The notes under the pieces: generated by a model
What the model was told of the DNA's origin: nothing
The model's database searches: none
Seen by the model: the letters and a program-made list of their open reading frames with translations, nothing else
Part shown: piece by piece, positions 1-11,205 of the stretch
Layout: every line of letters starts with the position of its first letter
Numbering within the stretch: position 1 is the stretch's first letter
Program-made: the position numbers and the translations under genes
Assembly (NCBI GenBank): GCA_965644315.1
Contig: CBFFRQ010000066.1
Span: forward strand, 434,001-498,000
Source: Caecitellus pseudoparvulus
Lineage: Eukaryota > Bigyra: Bicosoecida
Reading direction: 5' to 3'
Length of the DNA: 64,000 bases

Positions 1-1276
1 GAGTGGTTCACGCCCAGAGTCAACCCGGCGAACTTGAGGACACTGGTGGTGTGGTTGGCGGCACCGGCCTCACCCCCCCCTGGCGCAGCCAGCGCCTTGC
101 ACACGCTGGCAAGTGGGTCCTGTGTAAAGAACGCTTTGAGGAGGATGATCTTGCCGCTGTGTGGCTCTGGGCCAGTGGACAGCGGCCCTGCCCACTCCGC
201 CTTGCGCAGGGGCGGAAAAACCTCCTGCACCACGGTGACCAAGTCACGCGACGCGGCGTTCAGGCGCTGCACGAGGCTCTGCACCTCCTGCACATCGGCG
301 CCCTGCCGCAGCGAAAAGGCGAGGAACAGGCCGGCCTTGTCTGTTCCCACCTGGCCGCCCAGCTCCTTGAGTGCTGCGGAATCTGACGGGCTCAAACTCA
401 GGTGCCCCGCCAGTGGCGGTGACGCCTCCGTGTCACCACTGCTACCCCCCACCGCCACACGCCAATGCAGACGGTTCACACCGGGAGGACCGGCATCGAG
501 TCCGGCCCCCTGCTCGCGGGCCAGGGATCGCAGGCGCTTGGCGTTGCGAGTCACCAGCCGCGTTGTGAGCTTCATGCGTAGGTTGGCTGCGGCCTGGGAA
601 GGCGCCTGGCCTCGCCCGCCAGGGACAGAAAACCTGCACAGTAGCGGGCGAAGTGATGCAGCACGCGTGGGCCCTGTGCAGCTGTGGCGCGGGCGCACCA
701 TGCCATGAACTCCTCAAAGTCAATCGCGCCAGAGCCATCAGCCTGCGCAGGGCAGAGGTGTGGCACGCCTGTGCATTGCAAGGCGGGTTGCCCACAGTGC
801 AGGGGCAAGTCTCACATCCAGCTCTTGAAAGGCTTCCTCCACCTGCACTCGAGGGACGGAGCGCGACGTGTGCAGCGCCGGTGCGTGGTCTGCTGGCTGG
901 CCTGTCGCGGTGCGACCCTCACCTCGTCATCGCTCATGATGCACCCGAGAGCAAAGACGAGGTCTTGTAGCTCAGACCGGTCGATTCTGCGCCAAACGAG
1001 GAATTCACAGCAGGAGTTGGCCATGGTTTGCCGCCTTCACAGCGTTCATGTCAGTTTGCGCTGGCCGGTGCAGGAGGTGCAAAGCTGGCCTTTGGTGGGC
1101 ACGCTGCCTGCGCCCTGGCTGCCAAGCCCGCTCACGCACGTGCCAGATGCATCCACGTCGAATTCACGGAACACTCGCCGCACGGCAGCTGCGCTCAGAG
1201 GCTTCTGCCCGGGCCCCGTATGCGTAGCGTGTTGCGCTGGCGTGGTGGCCTGCTCCCGCAGCGAGGCGGAGGCCAT
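1..1276 (-). CDS. EF-hand calcium-binding protein, 3' part outside window
   Basis: Five exons on the minus strand: 1276-1140, 986-923, 842-816, 742-634 and 586 to beyond base 1. Joined, they give two EF-hands: FREFDVDASGTIDRSEL (residues about 39-55) and FQELDADGSGAIDFEEF (about 71-87), both with canonical Ca2+-ligand positions; each loop is split by an intron. After the second hand come ARATAAQG, then a basic stretch (LTTRLVTRNAKRLRSLA) and about 150 residues with no domain I recognise, still open at the left edge. The last intron is only 47 nt (633-587). Without it the ORF stops at 572, but splicing continues the frame into a clearly coding segment. ATG 1276 is the first Met in the frame of the first hand and faces a divergent gene starting at 1555. 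Function beyond Ca2+ sensing is unknown. Confidence 0.7.
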
Positions 1277-1554
1277 GGTGGTCCGGGGAGCTGCGGCAAG
1301 CGTCTCGCCGGACTGGCGTGCCTGGGGTTGACAGCGGTGCAGCGTTGTCGCGTCGGGTGGTGGGGTTTGTCAGCCGTTGGCCGACGTCGTCGCTGGAGAG
1401 GCGGCGCGGCAGAGCACCGCTGGGGCCAATTTCACACTCCCGGCGAAACCCTGCCGTGACCACCACGTGTCGTACCACTCGCCCACTTACGCACTGCTAC
1501 AGAAGTGCGCCAAGCCAGCGCTGGGGCTGCGGTGCTAGGCTCGAGGGGGGCGGC

Positions 1555-4500
1555 ATGCAGGAGGCTGACTGGGCGCCGGCCGGCGTGCAGAGCGTGGACA
1601 GCGTCGTGGCAGAGGAGGGCCATGGGCCAGGGCAGGAGCTTGACGTGTCTGCGACAGTGGACAGCATCCTGGCGTCGCTGGGCGGGGCGCAGGCGCGGCT
1701 GGGCAGCGGCCACGTGCCAGCCGTTGTCCAGGGCGAGCTGGGGACCAGGTCAACACCCCAGCAGGCGCCAGGGACAAGCCCACCACGGCACGCACCCGAG
1801 GCAGCATGGAAGACAACGTCGCCACAGACCAGCGGAGGACTTGGCGCGCGCCATCGCAGCTGGGAGGCGAGTGCGGCGCCAGCGTCGAGGGGTGCAATTT
1901 CCGCAGGCTCCGGCAGCCGCCCACTGCTGCCTGCCGCCTCTGGCGGCCCTGGCGCAGCTGCTGAGGTAGCCGTGCTCCAGCGACAGCTGCGTGAGGTGGA
2001 GCAGGACCGTGAGGCAGCAGAGCGGCGCATCGCCGCTCTGACGCACCAAGTGCAAGCCTCGGCAGCGTTGTCGGTGGAGTGGGAGCGCGACACGGCGCGC
2101 CTGCGCGATGAGATGGCGGCACTGCGCCGAATGGTGGCAGAGGTGGACACACACCCGACAGGCCCTGGCGGCAGTCGCCTGGCCGCGGAGGTGTCGCACG
2201 CCGTGCGTGAGTTCCACGCGCAGGCCGCCCAGCTGCGCGCTGGCATGCAGGGGCTGGCCACCACTGACGCAGTGCGGGCTGCTGTGGAGGTGGCACAGGC
2301 GCGCATGGCACAGGCGGAGGCGTCCCGGGCAGACGCAGTGCTGGATTCCCTGCGCAGGGACATGCAGCGCCAGGTGGATTCGCGTGTGGCTGCCGCGCGC
2401 GCTGAGGTAGTGCACTTGGAGTCCCGTGTCAACGCAGCGCTGGGGGAAATGGCCCAAGCGTACGATGCCAAGGCACGGCAGGCGCAGAAGCTGAATGAAG
2501 AGCTGGAAGAAGGCCTGCAGGCTGCCCGGGGCGCCAAGATCCGACTGGAAGCGCAGGTGCAGGAGCTGAGCGCAGAGGTGGAGTCGTTGCGCGCTGCTGG
2601 TGCAAAGGCCGCCCAGCGGTACGCCGCGGCTGAGGAGGAGGTGCGGCACGATGGCAGGCGGCTGAACGCGGCAGCGTCTGCAGCACACCACCGCCTGGAG
2701 GCACAGCTGCAGTTGTTGGAGACGGCCCACAGGGAGCTCACCACTGCTCTGCAAGATGTGAAGGAGCGGCAGGCGGCGCTGGACTCTGCTGAGCAGTACG
2801 CGCGGGAAGGCAGAGAGCAGCTGGACGCAGCACGGCACGAGTCACAGAAGGAAATTGCCGCTGCTGAAGCAGCCACCGCCGCGCTGCGGGAGCGTGAGGC
2901 AACGGTGGCGGGGCGGGAAGCTGCGTTGCAGAGTGCGCAGGAAACGCTCGCGGAGCAACGCCGGTCACTGCTGCAGAGCAAGGAGGCCTTGCAGCAGGAA
3001 CGCGCCACCCTCCAACGCAAATCTGCATCCCTGGCTGCGCAGCAGGAGTCTGCAGCGGCGGCGGAAGCCCGGAGCGATGCGGCGACTGCCACGTGTGCGG
3101 CGGCAGAGGCAGCGGCGAAGGCAGCGCAAGAAGCTGCCGCAGCAGCACAGGCGGAGGCGGCGGAAGCCACGCAGCGCGCAGAGGCGCTTGATGCGCGGAT
3201 TTCTGCCCGGGAAACAGCCGTTGCAGCGGCGGAAGCTGCGGCCAGTCGACGTGAGCGCGAGTTGGACGCCCGTGAGGCAGCGCTGGCCAAACGCGAAGGC
3301 GAGCTGAGCGCCAAAGCGCAGAGCATGCGCGAGCAGCGCCGAGAGTTGGCGCAGGCAGAGGGCGTGGCTGAGGCGACGTCTGCTGCCTTGGCTGCGCGCA
3401 TCGAAGCCTTCTTCGCGAAACAGACGGCTTGGCAGGAGAAGGCGTGCATTGCCGAGGCGGAGGCGGCGGCGGCGGCGGAGGCAGCGGCGGCGGCACAATC
3501 GGCGGCCGATGCCAAGTCAGCTGACGTGGAGGCGGCTCAGGCGGCGCTGGCCCGGGAGCAGGCTGCCTTGGCCGAGGCGCAAGCCGCCCTGGCTGAGCGT
3601 GAGGCGGCGGCAGCGGCGGCGGAGGCGGACCTGGCGGATGCGCGGCGCGAGTTGGCTGCGGAACAAGAAGCTGCCAGTGCCGGTCGCGCCTCGGCACAGG
3701 TGCAGGAAGCGGAGCGGGATGCCTCGGCAGCACGCCTGGCTGCGCAGGAGGCAGAGGTGGCGCGTCTGCGGAATGAGGCGGCGGAGGCGAAAGCAGCTGC
3801 CTCGCGCATGGATGCTCTGCATGATGCGTTGGAGGAAGCAGAGGCGGCGCGTGACTCGACGGCGGCTGCGCTGGCTGCTGTGCGGGGCCGGGTGGTGCAG
3901 TTGATGCGCGCGCTGGGCTCCAGCATCGTGGCCAGGGGCGACCCCGCCACGGCGCCCAGTGTGAGGGATGTGCTGCTGGCGCTGGGCCCAGCACCACAGG
4001 TGGCAGCGCCACCGCCTCAGCCGCTGCTGGGCAGCCAGCTCACCATTGACACCAGCGCAGCGGCAGCACCTGGGCGCACGCCTTCCCCGCTGGCGAACAC
4101 TGCCATCAAGCTGCCAGGGAGCAGTGAAACACCGCTGCAGACGTTTCCTGGCAAGGGTTTCATGTCTGGCGAGCTGCGCTGTGTGGCGTTTCACGCGCAG
4201 CGCCTGGGCCTGCGCCTTCGCCGCGCTTCAAATCCCGCAGCCGCCGGCGGGCACGTCGTCATCGAGCAAGTGTACGCAGAGTGCCCCGGCAAGGGCACCG
4301 TGGAGGTGGGTGATGTGCTTTTACGCATTCTGTGGCCTGCCCCTGCTGCTGCAGCGGGTGGCCCCCTCGCACCATCGGCCATTCCCGCTGCAGTTGACGT
4401 GCCTGCAGCGGGCTTGGACATTCTCGCGGCGACGGCGCGCATCAAGACACTGTGCACCCGCGCATCGCCGTCAGCCCCCCTCGTACTGGTGTTTGGGCCC

Positions 4501-4566
4501 GCTGGCTCCACTGGGGATGGTGCATTGGAGGACGACAGCTCATTCGAGGACAGCACCGGGCCGTGA
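1555..4566 (+). CDS. Long alanine-rich coiled-coil protein with C-terminal PDZ-like domain
   Basis: Single-exon gene of 1003 residues from ATG 1555. The first ~130 residues are disordered. Residues ~140-780 are almost continuous coiled coil rich in Ala, Glu, Gln and Arg, with repeated REAAL/AAEAEAA blocks. A spacer of ~100 residues with Pro/Ala follows. The C-terminal ~130 residues fold-match a PDZ-type module: a GLRLRR carboxylate-binding-like strand, VVIEQVYAECPGKGTVEVGDVLLRI (written in part: GTVEVGDVLLRI), and a late helix before PLVLVFGP. The protein ends in an acidic tail (EDDSSFEDSTGP). Such proteins are usually cytoskeletal, centrosomal or ciliary scaffolds, but no orthologue is recognised. 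Some coiled-coil boundaries are low complexity. The 3' end is 96 nt from the convergent gene ending at 4663. Confidence 0.75.
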   Translation: MQEADWAPAGVQSVDSVVAEEGHGPGQELDVSATVDSILASLGGAQARLGSGHVPAVVQGELGTRSTPQQAPGTSPPRHAPEAAWKTTSPQTSGGLGARHRSWEASAAPASRGAISAGSGSRPLLPAASGGPGAAAEVAVLQRQLREVEQDREAAERRIAALTHQVQASAALSVEWERDTARLRDEMAALRRMVAEVDTHPTGPGGSRLAAEVSHAVREFHAQAAQLRAGMQGLATTDAVRAAVEVAQARMAQAEASRADAVLDSLRRDMQRQVDSRVAAARAEVVHLESRVNAALGEMAQAYDAKARQAQKLNEELEEGLQAARGAKIRLEAQVQELSAEVESLRAAGAKAAQRYAAAEEEVRHDGRRLNAAASAAHHRLEAQLQLLETAHRELTTALQDVKERQAALDSAEQYAREGREQLDAARHESQKEIAAAEAATAALREREATVAGREAALQSAQETLAEQRRSLLQSKEALQQERATLQRKSASLAAQQESAAAAEARSDAATATCAAAEAAAKAAQEAAAAAQAEAAEATQRAEALDARISARETAVAAAEAAASRRERELDAREAALAKREGELSAKAQSMREQRRELAQAEGVAEATSAALAARIEAFFAKQTAWQEKACIAEAEAAAAAEAAAAAQSAADAKSADVEAAQAALAREQAALAEAQAALAEREAAAAAAEADLADARRELAAEQEAASAGRASAQVQEAERDASAARLAAQEAEVARLRNEAAEAKAAASRMDALHDALEEAEAARDSTAAALAAVRGRVVQLMRALGSSIVARGDPATAPSVRDVLLALGPAPQVAAPPPQPLLGSQLTIDTSAAAAPGRTPSPLANTAIKLPGSSETPLQTFPGKGFMSGELRCVAFHAQRLGLRLRRASNPAAAGGHVVIEQVYAECPGKGTVEVGDVLLRILWPAPAAAAGGPLAPSAIPAAVDVPAAGLDILAATARIKTLCTRASPSAPLVLVFGPAGSTGDGALEDDSSFEDSTGP

Positions 4567-4662
4567 GACGGCGGCGGCGGCGGCGGTGCAACGCAGCAGA
4601 AACGCTCACACGCACACCCCTTGCAATGCACGCTAGCGGCCAGCGCAGCGGGAGGGAGCAGC

Positions 4663-5506
4663 TCACCGGCGCATGAGGACTTGGGCTGTGCGATTGCCAA
4701 AGCTGCGCGTGAAGGCAGTGACCTTGGGCTTGTGCTCCACTTCGTCTGGTAAGTGCAGGGAGCGACCTGCTGCTCGAGACAGGCGCGCTGCCTTCTGCAT
4801 GGGCTTCTGCGTCAGCTGGTTCATGGTGGTATACGTGCCGCCGCCGGAGAAAGCCACGGGCGTCGGCTTGGGGTTGCTGGAGCCCTGGGCCCCGCGGGGG
4901 TCGGTGCTGTCGATGCCGGCCGCCAGCTGTGCCGCAGCGAGGGGGGGAGGGAGGTTTGCACGTTGCCGACGAGGCAGCAGCGCACGCAGCGGGCTTCACG
5001 CACCATCTTCGCGCGCATGCGTGAGCGCTCGGTGCGGGTCTTGGGGGCCCTGGGCCCCAGAGAGCTCGTGCCTTTGGAGCCTTGAATGATGGAGTCCATC
5101 TTCACGCCGCTCTTGCTGTGTGCGACTTGAGACCTGCGCATGGCGGGGCGGGGTCCAGTGCGGAAATCGGTGCAGAAACGCCCCCGCTCCGCCTGGCTAC
5201 GCACACCGACATGAAGGCATCCCCCGAAACGGCACTGGTGTCATGGGCGTCAAACCCATGCCCGAACAGCAGGTGCCGAGGCATGCAGCGCTGGGAGGCG
5301 GGGATGGGGTCGAACTGGGGCTCGTCGTCAAAGGCGGCGCGGTGCACGCTTTGCTGCTTGGCAGGCGCCTTGAACTGCGACCGCGCCTCCGTCGTGCCTT
5401 GGAACTTCACGGGCTTGGTGGCAGTGGCGCCGTGCTCGGCAGCCAGCGCGTCTTCGTGCCAATTGCCCATGTGCACGCCCGTGCGGTAGGAGGTGGAGGC
5501 GGCCAT
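4663..5506 (-). CDS. Small basic protein, possible axonemal microtubule-associated protein
   Basis: Three exons: 5506-5211, 5133-5004 and 4926-4663, about 229 residues. The first intron is 77 nt (5210-5134) and carries ATTTCCGC; the second starts with the common GTGCGTG donor. The N-terminus contains SYRTGVHMGNWHEDAL. A short TG..xGNWxE signature of this sort occurs in several ciliary microtubule inner proteins, which is the only hint of function. The remainder is basic and disordered (APKTRTERSRMRAKM, FTRSFGNRTAQVLMRR). It lies directly upstream of, and divergent from, the dynein intermediate chain at 5934, next to CFAP206, which fits a ciliary role. The assignment is inference; coding status is supported by good splice sites and frame. 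Confidence 0.55.
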
Positions 5507-5933
5507 TGCGCTGGCAAGTCACCTGTGGGCCGGCGTTGCAAGCCTGCCAGCGGCAGCAGCACCAGGCAGCCTGGGCCTGGGACAGGGCTCTCAGGTAAAG
5601 GTTTTAGGCAGTGGGGCGCACAGCGCATGGTCGTCTGTGGATGTTGGGATTTAGCTTGCGGCAAAGCCAGCCCACACTGCACTGCACCCCCCCCTCGCCT
5701 GCTCTGCCACAGGCTGCAATTGCAGCCCGACATAATCTGAACCCTCGTCGGTGTGAGAAATGTGCTCCGCCCCTGCACGCCCGCCCACATTCGTGCTGGG
5801 CTGCAGCGCCCCTTCGCATCGACAGCAGGGCGTTTCGACGTGAGGTCGTGCACAGCCTCGCGAGGCTTGCCAGCGCACCCGCGCGTGCCAGGCATCACGG
5901 CACAGGGGCAGGCGCCGGCTCGGGGCAGGAATC

Positions 5934-8877
5934 ATGTCGAAGGAATCTGAGGCGTTGCCGGCACCGGAGGGCACGCTGCCCTTCCTGCTGACGATGAAGC
6001 AAATGGACAAGCTGGGCCTGAAGACGGGTGCTCGCCTGTCAGACGTCGTGCCGTACGCGTGGATCCCCATGCAGCAGATCCAGGAAGACCTCAGCTTTGC
6101 AGGGTCCCTGTCCCCTTGGGCGCCTGTGCAGAAGGAGCTGCAGGTGCGTGCAGCGGCTGCCGCACTGCGCGTCGCTGCCGCCACTGGTGCTGGTGCCGTT
6201 GTGCAGCCTGGCACCCCCTCACATCCCTCCACCGCAGAAGTACCCTGGCGAGGCAGTGCTGCTCGTGTCTGACCCCGAGCTGAAGTACGGCAACGAGGGC
6301 TGGCTGGTGTGCCTGACGCCAGAAGCGGCCGATGCCGCTCTAGCGCCCATGCGGGAGGCTGAAGCTGCCGCTGCCGCCAAAGCAGCTGCCGAGGCGGAGG
6401 CAGCAGCGGCAGCAGCAGAGGCGGAGGCGGCGGCGGCAGCATACGCCGCTTCTGTTGTGGTGCGGGACAGCCCAGTCCCCGCGCGGCCGTACGTCTCGGC
6501 GACGGCTGAAGCGTCGGCGAAGGAGGTGGTGCATGCCGCAGACGGCGCAGCGACCGCCGGGCGGCCGAAGCTGCGCATTCAAATCCGGCGCCGGCGGCGA
6601 GAATTCGGCCGCAGGGTGGGCATGAACATCCGGGAGGGCGGGGAACCCATGGTGGAGATTCGCTCCCGTAAGGACGGCAACTTCGACACGCGGCCTTTGG
6701 AGCGGAATTTGAGCTTCCAAGTCGGCGCTGGCTGCCTCTCGGGCAGCACCGCCGTGGCCGTGCAGACGAGCTGGCAGCGCCCTCTGCCACGAGCAGTGCA
6801 GACGTCTGCCGTGGACGCCGCCAGCCACGGCGTGCCGGCTTCAGGCAGCCGTGGGGAGGTGGAGTTGCAGGGTGAGCTGTCATCCTTCCTGCAGCGGGTG
6901 CTGAACGGCACCGAGTACGCGCTGAGCCAGAACGAGACGCTGGACATCTTCAAGGACGAGCTGGCGCGGCTGAAGCGGGAGGAGGTGGGGGGCATGGTGG
7001 GCGGCGCCGGCGACGTGACGCTGGTGGAGCGCCGCATGTACATGTCTCTGGCCCTCTCCAACCGCCGCGCCCTGCAGTGTGTGGCGTGGCACCCCACCAT
7101 TAACCAGTGGGTGGCGGTGGCGGTGGCGCCACGCCTGTCCCTGACCGCCGCCGCCGCCCGCGCGGGGCGCCCCCGCACCCACCACATCCTCGTCTTCACC
7201 ACCAAGGAGTTCGCCTCCCAGATCGCCCTGGTCAGCCCCCACCCCGTGACGGTGTTTGCGTGGAACCCCTCCCAGCCGGCGCTCCTGGCAGCAGGCTGTG
7301 CGACGGGGCACGTCATGCTGTACGATCTGCAGCCCGCGTTCGACGCTCGCAGCCACCGGCGGCGGGGCAGCAGTGGCGGGGGGGGGGGGAAGGACGGGAC
7401 CCCCCCCCTGGCACGGGGGGAGGGGGGTATCCAGGTCCACCCCCGGGACATCTCCGTGCCCGAGGCGTCCCACTCAGGGCCCGTCGTGTCTCTGGCCTGG
7501 GTGCCGGCGCCGCAACAAGTGCTGCTGCGAGGGCGGGGTTTCGGGCCGGCGCCAGATGGCAAGTGCTGGCAGTTCATCACAGCGGGGCAGGGCGGCGGCA
7601 TCGCCGTGTGGGACACGCGGTATGCCGAGCAGGCCCTCTCGCGACCCGGCGCGCGGCGGGCGGGCGGCTCGCAGCGCGACGTCGGCGACGTCGTCGGCGG
7701 CGCACCTGCAGCGGAGCTGGTCGCCGCGACACCCACCACCGTGCCGTGGACGCCCGTGTACCGCACACGCCTGCACGGCGGCGGCGGCGCGTGCAATTTC
7801 ACCGCACTGCAATTCGACCTGCACAACCTCGCCCGGCCTGTGTACGGGACGACGGAGACGGGGCAGGTGGTGTGTGCGGAGTGGGCGCCGGCGGGGCACG
7901 CTGAGGGCAGTGTGCTGGCGCTGGGGGCGGCAGCGGAGGGGGAGGAGGAGGGGGGTGGACCCCGGGTCCTGTGGCTGAGCCCGGGAACGCACCGGCCAGG
8001 CACGGCCGTGCTGCGTTCGCCGTTTTTCGAAGACGTACTGCTGGTAGTGCAGCAGAGCTCCTTTGCGCTGTGGCGGGTGGGGCTGCAGGTGCCGGTGTGG
8101 GAGTCACCCGCCTGCCCGGCACACATCACCAGTGCCGCGTGGAGCCCGACGCGACCTGGGGTCGTGTACTTGGGTCGCGCAGACGGTGCCGTGGACGTAT
8201 GGGACCTCGCCGACACCACCCTGCACCCCGCCACCACCGCCACCGGCATCGCCACGGAGGCGGTGACGTGCCTGCACTTTCGCATGCGGTACGCTGGGGA
8301 TGGCGTGGTGGCGCCACGGTGTCCGCCCCTGGCCCTGTCTGCGGGGGACTCCACCTCCTCCACCGGCACGACCAGTCTGCCGGCAGGGGCGCCTCGCCCC
8401 TACGGCACGCACTTCTTGGCAGTGGGGGATGCAAAGGGTCAGCTGCACGTGTTGGAGGTGCCTGCTGCGTTACACGTGGCGGGGTCCGCGGAGGAGCGCG
8501 TGGTGCGGGGGTGGTTGACGCGGGAGAGCGACCGCGTCGCGTATTACGCGAAGAGGTGGGCAGTCCGTGCCGAGGAGGCCGCCGCCGCAGAACGCGCAGC
8601 TGCCGAAGCCGCTGCCGCCGCCGCCTCAGCTGCTGCCGCCAAGGACTCTGAGCTGTCTGCCCTGCGCACAGCCCTGGCGCAGGAGCTGTCCCTGGGCGGG
8701 GGGGAGGAAGTGTCTGTGTCGGTGCTGGAAGACATCGCCGCCAAGCGTGCGGGGGAAGCGGCCGAGGCGGAGTTCCAGAAACTGCAAGCGCAGCTGCTGG
8801 AGGAGTTGGAGCTGGACCCGGCTGAGTATTGGGCGGGGCAGACCATGCCGCCGGCACTGCGGGGGGCGCAGCAGTGA
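5934..8877 (+). CDS. DNAI3: Axonemal dynein intermediate chain, DNAI3/WDR63 (IC140) type
   Basis: Two exons, 5934-6143 and 6238-8877, 949 residues. The 94-nt intron begins GTGCGTGC and ends CGCAG. The N-terminus (LPFLLTMKQMDKLGL) and the NFDTRPLERN segment match the WDR63/IC140 family, the intermediate chain of the two-headed inner-arm I1/f dynein. WD repeats cover residues ~360-800: VAWHP, HPVTVFAWNP, AAGCATGHVMLYDL, GPVVSLAWVP, ITAGQGGGIAVWDTR and YLGRADGAVDVWDL. The C-terminus is a helical Ala/Glu-rich tail ending before TGA 8877. Family length is about 890-1100 residues. Insertions are Ala-rich (near residue 120-160) and Gly-rich (near 460). It acts in the cilium, linking dynein heavy chains to the doublet and regulating beat waveform. 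The neighbour CFAP206 is also axonemal. Dynein intermediate chain identity is strong; DNAI3 rather than another intermediate chain is likely. Confidence 0.85.
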
Positions 8878-9016
8878 TGCAGCGCGGTTCAATTCAAAAT
8901 TGATATCCGCTCATCCCGCCCTCACGCCACGACAACGGTGTCCGTTGCACTCGGCGCTGGTCCTCGTTGTGCTGGCGAGGCGGGGCGAAGGAAGCCAGGA
9001 GTGGCTCTGAGCAAGC

Positions 9017-11175
9017 ATGGACGAGGTCATTGACAGGGTGCTGGCGAAGTGCAAGGGGGGCACGGCGCCTCCCTCCCGCCTGCTGGTGTCCTATGTTGCG
9101 CGATGTGTGCGTGGGGCGTGTGCCGGCGCAGGGTCGCGCGTGGCGGGGCCAACCGATTTCCGCACCGCCCACAGCCAGTGCCGCATCGCCCGCCCCCCCA
9201 CGCCCTTCCTCAGCTCGTGTACAAGGACAACGCCAAGTATGCCTTTTCAGCCATGGACGAGCCGGGTCAGGTGGAGGCGCTGGCGGACGAGACGGCTGCC
9301 CTGCTCACCAGCGAGGAGGCGACGGCAGAAACGCTGCGCATGCAGGTGGCGTTTGACGCCGCCTACTTCGCGCACCACTCGGCGCTGGAGGCACGCAAGG
9401 CGAGCAGGGCAAAGGCCCTGCATCACATCGCGTCCACCATCTGTGCAGTGACCAAAGCTCAGGCGGCGTCCTTCGCAGGGCTCAAATCCCTGCACGCAGG
9501 GCTGCTGGGCTACCTGCAAGCACACACGGGAGAGGCGGCAGGGTGGGGCACGCCCGGCCCCGACGCCACCCCTGACGACCTGGCCATCCACGGCGAGGTG
9601 ACGGCGGCGCTGGAGTCGGTGTTTCCGCGCGTCGGCCTGCCTGCCTTCGTCGGGCTGCCCGAGGGCGAGAAACGCTCCCAGTTGGAGGAGCTCGCGCACC
9701 TCATCCTGGGCATTCGCCTGTTCAACTGGGACGTCGGCAAGGGCGGTGCAGGCATCACAAACATCGCTGGTGCAGCGCTGGAGGGCACTGCCGCCCTCGC
9801 GGGCGAGCTGGAGACCGCCCTCACCTCTGCCAGTGACCTGTGCGCCACCTACTCCCAGGTGCTGCGCGCAGCTGCGTCGGCAGAGGCGGCAGGGGGGCAG
9901 TTGGTGCCGCCCGACCAGCGGGCTGCGTGGTTTGCTGAGCTGGTGAACCGACGGCAGGTGTGTGCGTACCTGGGCGCGCTGCTGGACGAGGCGCGGTCGC
10001 TGCACACCAGCGTGAAGGAAGCCATCTCTGCGTTTCAGGAAACGCTGGACGAGACCAAGAGCATGGTGTCAGGCGCCGGCGCCGTGCCCAAGCAGCAAGT
10101 GTACCCCAAGTTCCACACACTCTCGGAGCTGTGGCATGAAGTGCAGGGCGTCCGTTCCACAGCAGCTGCCCGCAAGGCCACGTTGGCGGCGTTGCAGCCC
10201 TTCCTGCCGCCGGCACTGTGCACGCTGCACTTGGACACGGCGCGCAGCATTCGCAGCGCGGCAGAGGCGCTGCCCACCTTTCCCTTTGCCCGCATCAGCG
10301 TGGAGGAAGGCAAGGAAGAGTTTGCACCCGAAGTGCTGTCCCTGGAGGGTGCCGCAGAGTTCATGTCGCTGCCGCTGGAGCTGCAAGGGTACTGCCCTGT
10401 GTCGCTTGCAGGCACCGGCCTGCACAGCGACGGCAGCGTCAAGGCGGCGGGCCTGGGGGCCCTGGTGCCAGGCGACCCCAAGCAGGGCATCATTCGTGTC
10501 GGGCAGCGGTACGTCGTGTGTGCCACGCCTGCGGCAGCTGAGCTGTTCCAGGCCGCACCCAGCGTGTACCTGGCCGCAGCGTTGGAAATTGCGGCAGCCT
10601 GCCCCCCCCTCGTGCACCTGCTGCAGCTGGCGCCATCCATGCCGCAAGTCGACCTTGGCGCGCTCGTTGCGGGTGGCGCCGCGTCAGCTGGCAGTCTGCT
10701 GCAGGTTGCAGGCGATGGCGGCAGTTCCGCAGCAGCCACTGCGCAGGAGCTGCGCAGCGACGGCAAGTGCGAAGCGGGCGTGCAGACCCCCGTGCATTTT
10801 GTGGAGAAGAACATCGTGCATGGGTACACGTGGAACGAGTGGACGCTGCGGCAGCGCGCGCTGCGCCTGGCAAACTTGCGCAACGCGGCAACACACGGAA
10901 CTCAAACGCTGGAAAGTCACTTCACGCGGGAGTCCTCTGCGCAGGTGTACTTGCCTGCTGACAGCTCCACTCAGACTGCAGTGCACCGTGGGACCAACCC
11001 CACCAAGCAAGTGCGGTATGTGACGGGTTTGCGGGGATTTGCGCCTGTGGTGCGCCCCGCGGCACCTGACGCGGCGCCCGCTGCCGCTGCCGCCACGGAG
11101 GCAGCCAACACGGAGGCCACCCGCACCCGAGCAAAGGTCGTAAGTCTGACCTTTGACCTTACCGAGTTGAAGTGA
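9017..11175 (+). CDS. CFAP206: CFAP206, radial-spoke/inner dynein docking adaptor
   Basis: Two exons, 9017-9106 and 9214-11175, 683 residues (human about 620). The intron (107 nt, donor GTGCGTGGGG) contains ATTTCCGC. Family landmarks follow in order: MQVAFDAAYFAHH near the N-terminus, GEVTAALESVFPRVGLPAF, LAHLILGIRLFNWDVGKGG, and then the C-terminal CFAP206 domain with LGALVPGDPKQGIIRVGQ, RYVVCATPAAAELFQAAP and VHGYTWNEWTLRQRALR. The STQT and RYVTGLRGFAPV pieces close the conserved part. In Tetrahymena and mouse CFAP206 sits at the base of radial spoke 2 and helps dock dynein c, so this protein should act in the 9+2 axoneme. It follows DNAI3 on the same strand with a 139-nt gap; the two may share control. 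ATG 9017 opens the exon that supplies the conserved LLVSYVARC segment. Confidence 0.88.
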
Positions 11176-11205
11176 GCATTTGCATTGTGCAGGCCCCGCG
11201 CCGCG

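Noticed and set aside
1497-3515. Long minus-strand open frame across the coiled-coil gene
   Set aside because: It mirrors the Ala/Glu-rich codons of the plus-strand gene and is Ser/Ala/Arg/Cys noise; no domain or splice logic.
6579-8369. Minus-strand frame across the dynein intermediate chain gene
   Set aside because: Shadow of the WD-repeat gene; composition biased (Pro/Ser/Arg) and no motif.
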